From: an uncultured Christensenellaceae bacterium | GTDB lineage: Bacteria; Bacillota; Clostridia; Christensenellales; Aristaeellaceae | Direction: 5' to 3' | DNA length: 64,000 bases | Assembly (NCBI GenBank): GCA_905234985.1 | Contig: CAJOJQ010000001.1 | Span: 124,001-188,000, forward strand | Shown here: piece after piece, positions 44,401-52,735 of the stretch | Position numbering within the stretch: position 1 is the stretch's first letter | Layout of the letters: each line of letters starts with the position of its first letter | Translations under genes and position numbers: made by a program | The notes under the pieces: generated by a model | What the model was told of the DNA's origin: nothing | The model's input: only the letters and a program-made list of their open reading frames with translations | The model's database searches: none

Positions 44401-45174
44401 GATTTTCAGTTCTTCCCGCACCTGCAAATAGCGTTCATAGGTCTTCCGCGCCGCCGGGTCGTCGATTTGCATGTCCTTCAGATGGGTCAGGAAGGTGGTG
44501 TGGCGGCAATGATCGCTCCAGTAGGTGTCCAGCATGCGGATCTCGGTCAGGGTGGGGCAGCGGTTTTCCGCCTTGAAGTAATCCTGGCAGAATTTCAGGT
44601 CGTCCCCATCCATGGCGAGGCCGTACTTCTTCACAAAGGCTTGCAGGCCCGTTTCGTCCAAGGTCAGGAAATCTTGCAGGGTTTCCACCATGGGCGGCGC
44701 GTCGTAAGCAATTTTCAGGGTGTCGAAGGGGGAAAGCGACGCTTCCCGGCTCTCCACGGGGTTGATGACGTATTTTTTGATTTTTTCGCGGTCGGCGTCC
44801 GTCAAAGCGCCGTACAGCAAATAGACCTTCGCCGAGCGCACGAGGGGGCGTTCTCCCTGGGAAATGAGCTGGATGCACTGGGCCGCGCTGTCCGCCCGCT
44901 GGTCGAACTGACCAGGCAGGTATTCCACGGCAAAAATATACGCATCTTTCGCTTCGGGCAGGGCTTCTGAAATGTTGTCCAAAGGCGGCTCGGAGAATAC
45001 GGCGGTCTTGGCCGTTTCAAACAGCGCTTCGTCGATGCCTTCCACGTCGTATCGGTTCAGCAGCCGCAGGTTTTCAAGCGCTTCAATGCCCAGCAGATTG
45101 ACCAAATCGTTTTTTAAGCTCTGGGCCTCGTGATCCAGGCCCGGCTTTTTTTCCACGTATACGCGGTAAACCAT
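41485..45174 (-). CDS. purL: Phosphoribosylformylglycinamidine synthase, one-chain
   Basis: A 1229-residue FGAM synthase carrying both synthetase and glutaminase parts. The synthase half has [40 protein letters not shown] and [15 protein letters not shown]; the C-terminal glutamine amidotransferase has the nucleophile Cys1070 in GICNGFQ and SHGEGRF with the His-Glu pair. It converts FGAR to FGAM with glutamine and ATP, step four of purine synthesis. Last gene of the purine operon; purD stops 7 bases before its ATG. Confidence 0.97.
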   Translation of the reverse strand: [1229 protein letters not shown]

Positions 45175-45180
45175 AGCATA

Positions 45181-46449
45181 TTACTCCTTATTTAATGCGC
45201 GCTGGCCGATGTCCCGGCGGTAAAAGGCGTTGTCAAAGTGGGTCTTCTCCGCGGCGGCGTAGGCTTTTTCAATGGCGGCTTTGATGCTGCCCGCCGTGGC
45301 GGTGACGCCTAACACCCGGCCACCGTTGGTAAGCAGCTCGCCGTTCTCGCCGAGCTTCGCCCCGGCCACGTAGGTGGTGATTTCATCGGTGTCGGGGGTC
45401 AGGGTGATGGGGAAGCCCTTTTCGTAATGCTGGGGATAGCCCTGGGAGGCCATGACCACGCAGCAGGCCGCGCCGTCCGAAAACTCCACCGGGCAATCCG
45501 CTAAGGTCTCATTGCGCACCGCCTGCATGATCGTCAGCAGGTCGCTTTTCAGCAGGGGCAGCACCACCTGGGTTTCCGGGTCGCCGAAACGGCAGTTGTA
45601 TTCGATCACCTTGGGGCCGTTCTTCGTCACCATGAGGCCGAAGTACAGGCAGCCCTTGAAGGGACAGCCCTCTTTTTCCATGGCGCGGATGGTGGGCAGG
45701 AAGATTTCGTTCATGCACCGTTCCGCCACTTCTTCTGTATAATACGGGTTCGGCGCGATGGTGCCCATGCCGCCGGTATTTAATCCCTGGTCGCCGTCCA
45801 AAGCCCGCTTGTGATCCATGGAGGAAACCATGGGGCGTACGGTTTTCCCGTCCGTAAAGGCCAGGACGGAGACCTCCGGCCCTTCCAGGAATTCTTCAAT
45901 GACCACCCGGCTTCCGCTGTCGCCGAAGACCTTGTTTTCCATCATGTCCGAAACGGCGGCTTCCGCGTCTTCGAGGGTCAGGGCGATAATGACCCCTTTG
46001 CCCAGCGCCAGGCCGTCCGCCTTGATGACGGCGGGCAGGGGGGCGGTTTTGAGGTAAGCCTTGGCGGCGTCCGGATCGGTGAACACCTGATAAGCGGCGG
46101 TGGGGACGCCGTACTGCTTCATCAGTTCCTTGGCGAACACCTTGCTGGCTTCGATGCGGGCGGCGGCCTTGGTGGGGCCGAAGGAAGGAATGCCCGCCGC
46201 TTCCAAGGCGTCCACCGCGCCAAGCGCCAGGGGATCGTCCGGGGCCACCACGGCAAAGCCGATCTTGTTTTCCACGGCAAATTTTACGATGCCGTCAATA
46301 TCCTTCGCCCCGATGGGCACGCAAACCGCGTCCTTCGCCATGCCGCCGTTGCCGGGGAGGGCGTAGATGGTTTCGATTTCCTGATTCTTTTTCAGAGCCT
46401 TGATGAGGGCGTGTTCCCGCCCGCCAGAGCCGACGACCAGAATGTTCAT
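45181..46449 (-). CDS. purD: Phosphoribosylamine-glycine ligase
   Basis: A 422-residue GAR synthetase of the ATP-grasp family. MNILVVGSGGREHAL, VKADGLALGKGVIIA, GMGTIAPNPYY and NCRFGDPETQVVLP are signatures. It joins glycine to phosphoribosylamine, step two of purine synthesis. It lies after three genes unrelated to purines and right before purL. Confidence 0.97.
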   Translation of the reverse strand: MNILVVGSGGREHALIKALKKNQEIETIYALPGNGGMAKDAVCVPIGAKDIDGIVKFAVENKIGFAVVAPDDPLALGAVDALEAAGIPSFGPTKAAARIEASKVFAKELMKQYGVPTAAYQVFTDPDAAKAYLKTAPLPAVIKADGLALGKGVIIALTLEDAEAAVSDMMENKVFGDSGSRVVIEEFLEGPEVSVLAFTDGKTVRPMVSSMDHKRALDGDQGLNTGGMGTIAPNPYYTEEVAERCMNEIFLPTIRAMEKEGCPFKGCLYFGLMVTKNGPKVIEYNCRFGDPETQVVLPLLKSDLLTIMQAVRNETLADCPVEFSDGAACCVVMASQGYPQHYEKGFPITLTPDTDEITTYVAGAKLGENGELLTNGGRVLGVTATAGSIKAAIEKAYAAAEKTHFDNAFYRRDIGQRALNKE

Positions 46450-46470
46450 GAAGTGCCTCCTCTTGAAAAA

Positions 46471-47190
46471 TCAAATGGGAATAAACGCCGCGATCACCGC
46501 GAACACAACGGCGGGCAGCAGGTTCGCCACCCGGATTTTCTTTCCCCAGACCAAATTCAGGCCCACGCAGAAGATTAAGATGGAGCCGATCAGGGATAGA
46601 TACTGCATGGCCAGATCCGTCATGACGGGCTTCAAAAAAGAAGCAAAAACGGTGATCAAGCCTTCAAAGACCAGCACCGGAATGGACGAAAACCCTGCGC
46701 CCTTTCCCAGCGAGCAGGCCATGACCATGATAATGATGAAGTCCAAAACCGCCTTTGTGGCCAGGATAGACCAGTCGCCCAAAATGCCGTCCTGGATAGC
46801 GCCCACAATGGCCATAGCGCCGATGCATACCGTCAGGGAGGCGGTGACAAAGGCATTGACGAAATCTTTGTCTTTGGCGTTTCCGGTTTTCCGCTTCAGC
46901 CATTCCCCAAGACGCTCAAACCAGCCTTCAATATTGACCGCTTCGCCAATAAACGCGCCCAGGGCCAGACAGACCGTAACCAGCATGGCCTGACCGCTGG
47001 TGATAACGCCCTCGCTGACCGTCAGCATGCCCTGCATGGCCCCGGCGATGCCGATAAACAGAACGCTGACGCCGCAGGCGGCGGTCAGGGAGGATTGATG
47101 CCGTTCCTTGAGCAGTTTTCCGAAAAAATGCCCGGTGAACCCGCCCAGTACAATGGCCGCAGTATTGATGATCGTTCCGAATCCAAACAT
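46471..47190 (-). CDS. DUF554 membrane protein
   Basis: A 239-residue protein with about six to seven membrane helices and DUF554 family text (GTIINTAAIVLGGFTGHFFGKLL at the N-terminus, GAIQDGILGD in the middle). Possibly a small-molecule transporter; no function is established. It is one of three genes inserted between purH and purD. Confidence 0.85.
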   Translation of the reverse strand: MFGFGTIINTAAIVLGGFTGHFFGKLLKERHQSSLTAACGVSVLFIGIAGAMQGMLTVSEGVITSGQAMLVTVCLALGAFIGEAVNIEGWFERLGEWLKRKTGNAKDKDFVNAFVTASLTVCIGAMAIVGAIQDGILGDWSILATKAVLDFIIIMVMACSLGKGAGFSSIPVLVFEGLITVFASFLKPVMTDLAMQYLSLIGSILIFCVGLNLVWGKKIRVANLLPAVVFAVIAAFIPI

Positions 47191-47209
47191 ACTTTCACCT
47201 AAAAATGCT

Positions 47210-47872
47210 TTATGCCGCCGGTTGCAGTTTGCCCCTGATTCGCAAAGCCGCTTCGATGTGCATGATCCAGTGCCGGGAGAAGGGCATCTGGATCAGGCCG
47301 CGCACATCCTTTTCGCACCAGTAATCGATCAGCCAATGGGCGCTTTCATCTTCGCTGACCACATGCAGGGCTTCCAGGGCCGCTTTTCTTTCCTCCGGAA
47401 TCTTTCGTTTCAAATCCTCGCAGGAGAAACCTCGCAGGAGGCTTTCCGTGCTTTCCTTGACTTCGGACAGATAGGCGTAAAGCGCGTCCAAATTCAACTG
47501 CGCCGAAAAATCCGCGATCTGCTGCTTTTTCAATTCATTCCCCGTGGTGACGATGGGGGCGTTGATGCGCTGCTGATACCCGCCATGGAAAAAGACCTGC
47601 TCGTCCCCGTTGATGAGCGTGTGGGCCACAATGTCCTCAATGCGGAAAATGTGCCAGAGGGAATAGGCGACGGTTTTGCTGTGATAGCCGTCGGCGTTGA
47701 TGAAGGGGATGGCGCTGAAATCCGCCGGGTTCAAGGCCTCCCGGAAGGAAAGAATCGTGTCCATGAGCTGATTGCGCAGGGCAAACAGCGTTTCCAGGCC
47801 CGCCTGAAAGGTATCCTTTTTCCGAAGCCGGGCCTGCATGGTTTTGTTCAGTTCAGACCATTCCTTGTTCAC
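47210..47872 (-). CDS. DinB/YfiT-like putative metalloprotein
   Basis: A 220-residue helical protein. SLWHIFRIEDIVAHTLI in the middle and SRHWIMHIEAALRIRGKL near the end give histidines spaced as in the four-helix DinB/YfiT fold, often metal-binding thiol-dependent enzymes. Family call is moderate. 12 bases separate it from the hydrolase gene upstream and 19 from DUF554. Confidence 0.65.
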   Translation of the reverse strand: MNKEWSELNKTMQARLRKKDTFQAGLETLFALRNQLMDTILSFREALNPADFSAIPFINADGYHSKTVAYSLWHIFRIEDIVAHTLINGDEQVFFHGGYQQRINAPIVTTGNELKKQQIADFSAQLNLDALYAYLSEVKESTESLLRGFSCEDLKRKIPEERKAALEALHVVSEDESAHWLIDYWCEKDVRGLIQMPFSRHWIMHIEAALRIRGKLQPAA

Positions 47873-47884
47873 GGCAATCCTCTC

Positions 47885-48796
47885 TCACTTTCCAAGAAGA
47901 TGCTTTTCCATGCTGGAAAAAAGCGCGTCGGAACTGTCGGGCATGTGGCTCAAATAGGTAACGATCAGGTTTTCATGAGGCAGGATAAGGCATCTCTGAC
48001 CCCATTTGCCGCTGACGCGGAAGCCGTCCCGATATTTCCAGAGAAAGTACCCGTAGCCCCCTTCCCGGTTCATCTGCTGTACGGAGGAAGCCATTTTCAC
48101 ATAAGATTCTGAAACGATCCTGTTTCTCTCATATATCCCACCGCTGTACAGCAGCAAGCCCACGCGGCTTAAGTCGTTCACCGACAGTTTCATGCCAGAA
48201 GCGCCGTAGAAGTAACCGTCCGGGCACCGGTCATATTCCGCGCCGGAGATTTGCAGGGGTTTCAGAATTTTCCGTTCGATGAACGCCCAGGCGTCCTCCT
48301 GGATGGCTTCGGTCAGGGCCACGCCCGCCAGATAGGCCGGAATGTTGCTGTAATCAAAGCGCGGGTTTTCCGGCGCGGGCAGGGGACAGCTCAGGGAAAA
48401 CCGCAGGAAGCTGCCGCCTTCGGGGCGGAAGGGATAACCCGCTACCGACATGCACAGCAGGCGGTGGAGCGTAATGGTTTTGTACATGTCCCGCTGTTCC
48501 CGCGTCATTTCCGAAACGAACCGTTCGGGCAGGTAATCCAATACGCACCTTTGCAGGTTGATCTTTCCCTGATCCACAGCGATGCCCACGGCGACGGAAA
48601 GAATGCTTTTCGTTGCGGAATAGATGGGATATTTCATATCGCGGGTATCGCCGAAGCTGTGGACTAATTGCCCGCCGGAATAAACTTCTGCGCCGTGTAC
48701 CTGCCACTGGTTGTTTTCGATGTCCTGAACAAAGGCGTCAAAGACCAAGCGTTTCACTCTCCCAGAATACTTGTAACAGTGGGAAATTGTAGGCAA
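47885..48796 (-). CDS. Serine hydrolase, beta-lactamase family
   Basis: Second serine hydrolase in the window, 303 residues if started at the TTG at 48796; weak ribosome sites make a later GTG (48757) or TTG (48748, GGGAGA upstream) possible. The catalytic motif S-x-x-K is SATK (60-63) and YSN follows in FDYSNIPAYL. No signal peptide. Not closely similar to the one at 4.1 kb. It opens the three-gene insertion inside the purine operon. Confidence 0.78.
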   Translation of the reverse strand: MPTISHCYKYSGRVKRLVFDAFVQDIENNQWQVHGAEVYSGGQLVHSFGDTRDMKYPIYSATKSILSVAVGIAVDQGKINLQRCVLDYLPERFVSEMTREQRDMYKTITLHRLLCMSVAGYPFRPEGGSFLRFSLSCPLPAPENPRFDYSNIPAYLAGVALTEAIQEDAWAFIERKILKPLQISGAEYDRCPDGYFYGASGMKLSVNDLSRVGLLLYSGGIYERNRIVSESYVKMASSVQQMNREGGYGYFLWKYRDGFRVSGKWGQRCLILPHENLIVTYLSHMPDSSDALFSSMEKHLLGK

Positions 48797-48840
48797 AAGA
48801 ACTCAAGAAATATCCACGGGAAGTTTTCTCGGAAGGGGGT

Positions 48841-48885
48841 CTGGGGGAAACCGCTCTTTGACTTTCAAAGAGCGGTTTCCCCCAG
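48841..48885. repeat. Dispersed palindrome, copy 2
   Basis: A 20-bp perfect inverted repeat, CTGGGGGAAACCGCTCTTTG, five-base loop ACTTT, then its complement. No T-run on either side, so it is not an ordinary terminator. It sits exactly at the border between purH and the inserted serine hydrolase gene. Confidence 0.85.
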
Positions 48886-48898
48886 TATATCCTTCATT

Positions 48899-50083
48899 TT
48901 AATGATGGAACAATCTCATGCCGGTGAAGGCCATGACCATGCCGAAGCGGTCGCAGGTTTCGATCACCTGATCGTCGCGGATGGAGCCGCCGGGCTGGGC
49001 CACGTAGGAAACGCCGGAGCGGCGGGCGCGCTCGATGTTGTCGCCGAAGGGGAAGAAGGCGTCGCTGCCCAGGGAAACGCCGGTGATGGCGTCCAGGAAA
49101 GCGCGTTTTTCTTCCCGGGTGAAGGGGGCGGGCTTTTCGGTAAAGAACTGCTGCCATTTGCCGTCGGCCAGTACGTCATCGTCCCAATCGGACAGATACA
49201 CGTCAATCACGTTGTCCCGGTCGGCGCGGTCCAAGGTGGGCAGGAAGGGCAGATTCAGCACCTTGTCGCTCTGGCGCAGGTGCCATTTGTCGGCCTTGTC
49301 GCCGGCTAAACGGGTGCAGTGGATGCGGCTCTGCTGGCCCGCGCCCACGCCGATGGCCTGGCCCTGGTAGGCGTAGCAGACGGAATTGCTCTGGGTGTAT
49401 TTCAAAGTGATAAGGCTGATAATCAAATCCCGCTGGGCTTCCTCGGGCAGATCCTTTTTCGCGGTGGGGATGTTGGCGAGCAGTCCTTCGTTGATTTCAA
49501 AATTGTTCCGGCCCTGCTGGAAGGTGACGCCGAACACGTCCTTGGTTTCTACGGGGTTGGGAATAAAATTGGGGTCGATCTTCACGATGTTGTAATTGCC
49601 CTTGCGCTTGGATTTGAGGAGTTCCAGGGCCGCGTCGGTGTAGCCGGGGGCGATAACGCCGTCGGACACTTCCCGCTTGATGATTTTCGCGGTGGTTTCG
49701 TCGCAAATGTCGGAGAGGGCGATCCAGTCGCCGAAGGAACTCATGCGGTCAGTGCCCCGGGCGCGGGCGTAGGCGCAGGCCAGGGGGGAATCATTGAGGC
49801 CCTCGATATCGTCCACAAAGCAGGCTTTGGCCAGCTTTTCGGGCAGGGGCAGGCCCACGGCGGCGCAGGTGGGGGATACGTGCTTGAAGGACGCGGCGGC
49901 GGGCAGGCCCAGGGCCGCTTTCAGTTCCTTCACCAGCTGCCAGGAGTTCAGGGCGTCCAGAAAATTGATGTAGCCGGGACGACCGCAGAGGATTTCAAAG
50001 GGCAGATCGCCGCCATCCTTCATAAAGACCTTGGCGGGCTTCTGGTTGGGGTTGCAGCCGTATTTCAGTTCAAATTCCTTCAT
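48899..50083 (-). CDS. purH: AICAR transformylase, stand-alone (PurH C-terminal type)
   Basis: A 394-residue protein corresponding to the AICAR-formyltransferase part of PurH only. KHVSPTCAAVG contains the catalytic Lys-His pair; SFGDWIALSD, SDGVIAPGY and FFPFGDNIERARRSGVSYVAQPGGSIRDDQVI are family motifs. The IMP cyclohydrolase domain that normally precedes it is absent; the gene before it encodes a PurO-type cyclohydrolase instead. GGAGGGG precedes the ATG. It adds the last formyl carbon to make FAICAR. Confidence 0.93.
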   Translation of the reverse strand: MKEFELKYGCNPNQKPAKVFMKDGGDLPFEILCGRPGYINFLDALNSWQLVKELKAALGLPAAASFKHVSPTCAAVGLPLPEKLAKACFVDDIEGLNDSPLACAYARARGTDRMSSFGDWIALSDICDETTAKIIKREVSDGVIAPGYTDAALELLKSKRKGNYNIVKIDPNFIPNPVETKDVFGVTFQQGRNNFEINEGLLANIPTAKKDLPEEAQRDLIISLITLKYTQSNSVCYAYQGQAIGVGAGQQSRIHCTRLAGDKADKWHLRQSDKVLNLPFLPTLDRADRDNVIDVYLSDWDDDVLADGKWQQFFTEKPAPFTREEKRAFLDAITGVSLGSDAFFPFGDNIERARRSGVSYVAQPGGSIRDDQVIETCDRFGMVMAFTGMRLFHH

Positions 50084-50095
50084 GGGGGCCCCTCC

Positions 50096-50803
50096 TTAAA
50101 TGTGTTTGTTTACGATGCGGGTTTGAGCTTCACCGGTTTTCACGTCCACGAACCGCACGAACAGGGAAATCTTGTTGTCCGCGTTCAGGTTATCCCAAAT
50201 GCAGGCGGTCAGCGCGTCGATATCGTCCATCAGATCCACCTGCTCCGGCTCTCCCTCGAAGGAGGGCAGGGGCTTGCCGTCGCCGATATAGGTGTGGATG
50301 AAGTGGCCCAGGCCCGTTACGGGGGCAAAATCGAAGGTGAAGCGGTTGCAGCGCTTGCCTTCCCCGTCGGCGGCTTTCAGGATGCTCATCTGATACCACC
50401 AGCACTTGTCAAAGTGCAAAAGCGCGCTGATGCGGGGGGTATAGTTGGGCTTGTCCGGCTCAAAACCCCGGGTGCGCAGAGCGTTTTCAAAGCTATCGCC
50501 CTTTTTGAGGAAATCCCGGACGGTGTCGGTCTGGTCGCCGTTGGTGACGATCAGGGCGTTTTTCACCGTGCGCACCGGCGCGTAGATGATGAGGGAGGGG
50601 TCCTCCACCTTGCTTTCGTCGAAGGGATAGATCATCACGTCGTCCCCTTCGGCGCGGAAGACGCGGTTGCGGCTGTTTTCGCTGCGGCCCATGATGAAAT
50701 AGGCGGACACGGCCTGGGTTCCGTCCGGCGATAGCCCGACGATGATGCCGCGACCGGGATAGGCGTTGGTGGAGAGGAGAGAAGCGATAGAAGATTTCTG
50801 CAT
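50096..50803 (-). CDS. purO: IMP cyclohydrolase, PurO type
   Basis: From the ATG at 50803 (AAAGGGG upstream) a 235-residue protein. YPGRGIIVGLSPDG, YFIMGRSENSRNRVF, NGDQTDTV and NYTPRISALL match the archaeal-type IMP cyclohydrolase family. It closes FAICAR to IMP, the last step of purine synthesis, and complements the neighbouring stand-alone transformylase; together they replace bifunctional PurH. The frame is open upstream through a heptamer-type repeat but that part is not coding. Confidence 0.9.
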   Translation of the reverse strand: MQKSSIASLLSTNAYPGRGIIVGLSPDGTQAVSAYFIMGRSENSRNRVFRAEGDDVMIYPFDESKVEDPSLIIYAPVRTVKNALIVTNGDQTDTVRDFLKKGDSFENALRTRGFEPDKPNYTPRISALLHFDKCWWYQMSILKAADGEGKRCNRFTFDFAPVTGLGHFIHTYIGDGKPLPSFEGEPEQVDLMDDIDALTACIWDNLNADNKISLFVRFVDVKTGEAQTRIVNKHI

Positions 50804-50824
50804 ATGGGATGGCCCCTTTCTATG

Positions 50825-50860
50825 GAGAGTGCAGAGTTCAGAGTACAGAGTGATAATTAA
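50825..50860. repeat. Half of a heptamer-armed element (D)
   Basis: Units GGAGAGT, GCAGAGT, TCAGAGT, ACAGAGT run in tandem, then GATAATT. Only one arm is present, unlike elements A, B and C. It sits between purN and purO. Confidence 0.6.
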
Positions 50861-50888
50861 GTGATAACATGATGTATCATAGCATGAA

Positions 50889-51584
50889 TCATCTTTTGCG
50901 ATTTGCGCGGATGTCCGCCATGGCTTCGGAGAAAGGCTTGGCATTTCCTGATTGAATATCATCCAAGCCCTTTTTTATATCCTGCTCAAGAAGGATTGAC
51001 TGTGCCGCTATCTCCGCCGCCTGGGGCAGGATGATCCATTCGGCCTGTTCCATGACCCTGCGCTGGAGGGTTTCGGGGGTGTCGCCGGGGAGTACGTCCA
51101 CGGCCTTTTGCAGGATGATTTCGCCCCCGTCGGCGATTTCGTTCACGTAATGCACCGTAGCCCCGGTGACCTTCACGCCCCGTGCCAGGGCCGCTTCGTG
51201 CACGTGGAGGCCGTAATAGCCCTTGCCCCCGAAGGCGGGAAGCAGGGCGGGGTGTACGTTCAGGATGCGGCGGGGATAGCGCTTCACGAAATCCTCCGAC
51301 AGGATGCTCATAAATCCGGCCAGGACGATCATTTGTATTTTCTGCTTTTTCAAATAGGACAGGATTTCCCCTTCAAAGGCTTCCTGGCTTTTTCCTTTCC
51401 GTTCCGCCACAAAGACGGGAATGCCCGCGTTTTTGCCTCTGACCAATGCGTAAGCGTCAGGCCGGGAGGAAATGACCGCGCAGAACTGCACGTGGGGCAG
51501 CTTGCCCTTCGCCTCCGCGTCGAGCAGGGCCTGCAGATTGGTGCCGCCGCCGGAGACCAGCACGGCGGTTTTCACCTTGCTCAT
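50889..51584 (-). CDS. purN: Phosphoribosylglycinamide formyltransferase
   Basis: From the ATG at 51584, overlapping the purM stop in ATGA, a 231-residue GAR transformylase. VLVSGGGTNLQALL binds substrate; NVHPALLPAFGG with the catalytic His and HYVNEIADGGEIILQ with the Asp are standard. The C-terminus runs about 30 residues beyond the usual length (EQDIKKGLDDIQSGNAKPFSEAMADI). It uses 10-formyl-THF for step three. Confidence 0.95.
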   Translation of the reverse strand: MSKVKTAVLVSGGGTNLQALLDAEAKGKLPHVQFCAVISSRPDAYALVRGKNAGIPVFVAERKGKSQEAFEGEILSYLKKQKIQMIVLAGFMSILSEDFVKRYPRRILNVHPALLPAFGGKGYYGLHVHEAALARGVKVTGATVHYVNEIADGGEIILQKAVDVLPGDTPETLQRRVMEQAEWIILPQAAEIAAQSILLEQDIKKGLDDIQSGNAKPFSEAMADIRANRKR

Positions 51585-52591
51585 GCGATAATGACCCCCT
51601 CGTTCCCTTCCACGATCTCGCCCAGCACGTAGCTGCCGGGGCACAGGGACAGGATTTTCAGGGCGTTGTCGGGGGAGCAGGTCAGGGTCATGCCCACGCC
51701 CATATTGAAGGTGTTGAACATGTCCCGTTCGGGGATGTTTCCCTTTTCCTGGAGGAAGGAGAAAATTTCCGGGGTGCGCAGGGCGCTTTTGTCGATCTTC
51801 GCCGTCACGCCCTCGGGCAGGCTGCGGGGAATGTTTTCATAGAAGCCTCCGCCGGTGATGTGGGCGGCGGATTTGATGAGGCCGCCGTCGATCAGGGGCA
51901 GCAGGTCCTTCACATAAATGCGGGTGGGGGTCAGCAGGGTTTCGCCTAAGGTGGTTTTGCCGAAGGGCATGTTGAGGTCTAAATCGGCGATGATCTTCCG
52001 CACCAGGGAAAAGCCGTTGGAATGGACGCCGGAGGAGGGCAGGGCGATGAGGGCGTCGCCGGGCTGCACCTTTGTTTTATCCAAAATCTTCGGCTTGTCC
52101 ACCACGCCGACACAGAAGCCCGCCAGATCGTATTCGTTTTCGGGATAGAAGCCGGGCATTTCCGCCGTTTCGCCGCCGGTGAGGGCGGCCCCTGCCTGTA
52201 CGCAGCCTTCGCACACGCCGCTTACGATTTCGGCGATTTTTTCCGGCACGTTTTTGCCGCAGGCGATGTAATCCAGGAAAAACAGGGGCTTGGCTCCGCA
52301 GACGATCACGTCGTTGACGCACATGGCAACGCAGTCGACGCCCACGGTGCCGTGCTTATCCAGCTGAAAAGCCAGCTTCAATTTGGTGCCCACCCCGTCG
52401 GTGCCGGAAACCAGCACGGGCTGCTCCATGCCCTTCACGTCCAGCTCGAACAGGCCCCCGAAGCCGCCCACGCCGCCGAGCGCTCCGCTTGTCAATGTGC
52501 GGGCAATATGGGTCTTCATCAGCTCCACGGCCCTGTAGCCCGCCGTGATGTCTACGCCCGAGGCTTTGTAAGATTCGGAATAGCTTTTCAT
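51581..52591 (-). CDS. purM: Phosphoribosylformylglycinamidine cyclo-ligase
   Basis: A 336-residue AIR synthetase. SYKASGVDITAGYRAVELMK at the start, GTDGVGTKLKLA, GCVQAGAALTGGETAEMPGFY and HITGGGFYENIPRSLP are family text. The ATG at 52591 has GGAGGA 5 bases upstream and is preferred to a GTG at 52603. It closes the imidazole ring, step five. Confidence 0.96.
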   Translation of the reverse strand: MKSYSESYKASGVDITAGYRAVELMKTHIARTLTSGALGGVGGFGGLFELDVKGMEQPVLVSGTDGVGTKLKLAFQLDKHGTVGVDCVAMCVNDVIVCGAKPLFFLDYIACGKNVPEKIAEIVSGVCEGCVQAGAALTGGETAEMPGFYPENEYDLAGFCVGVVDKPKILDKTKVQPGDALIALPSSGVHSNGFSLVRKIIADLDLNMPFGKTTLGETLLTPTRIYVKDLLPLIDGGLIKSAAHITGGGFYENIPRSLPEGVTAKIDKSALRTPEIFSFLQEKGNIPERDMFNTFNMGVGMTLTCSPDNALKILSLCPGSYVLGEIVEGNEGVIIA

Positions 52592-52612
52592 ATTGTCCTC
52601 CACCCGTCTTTC

Positions 52613-52735
52613 ATGCAGAGTTGAGAGCGGAGAGTTGAGAGTTGAGATTTATATAGCTGAGATGACCGGAATACGAAAGAATCAGCAATTATCATCTCAA
52701 CTCTCAACTCTTAACTCTCAACTCTCACTCCTCGG
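52613..52735. repeat. Heptamer-armed palindrome B
   Basis: AGAGTTGAGAGTTGAGAT (52631-52648) is a perfect 18-bp inverted repeat of 52694-52711. Arms are built of GAGTTGA-type heptamers. The first 26 bases of the left arm (52617-52642) are identical to 63090-63115 in element C, and GAATACGAAA in the middle is shared too. It lies between purF and purM and partly touches the purF 3' end. Confidence 0.85.

Noticed and set aside
48899-50083. Truncated purH (lost N-terminal domain)
   Set aside because: The start has a good RBS and the missing activity is supplied by the adjacent PurO-type gene, so it is a natural single-domain form.
50804-50962. N-terminal extension of the IMP cyclohydrolase
   Set aside because: The upstream frame runs through repeat element D and into purN; the ATG at 50803 has a proper ribosome site.
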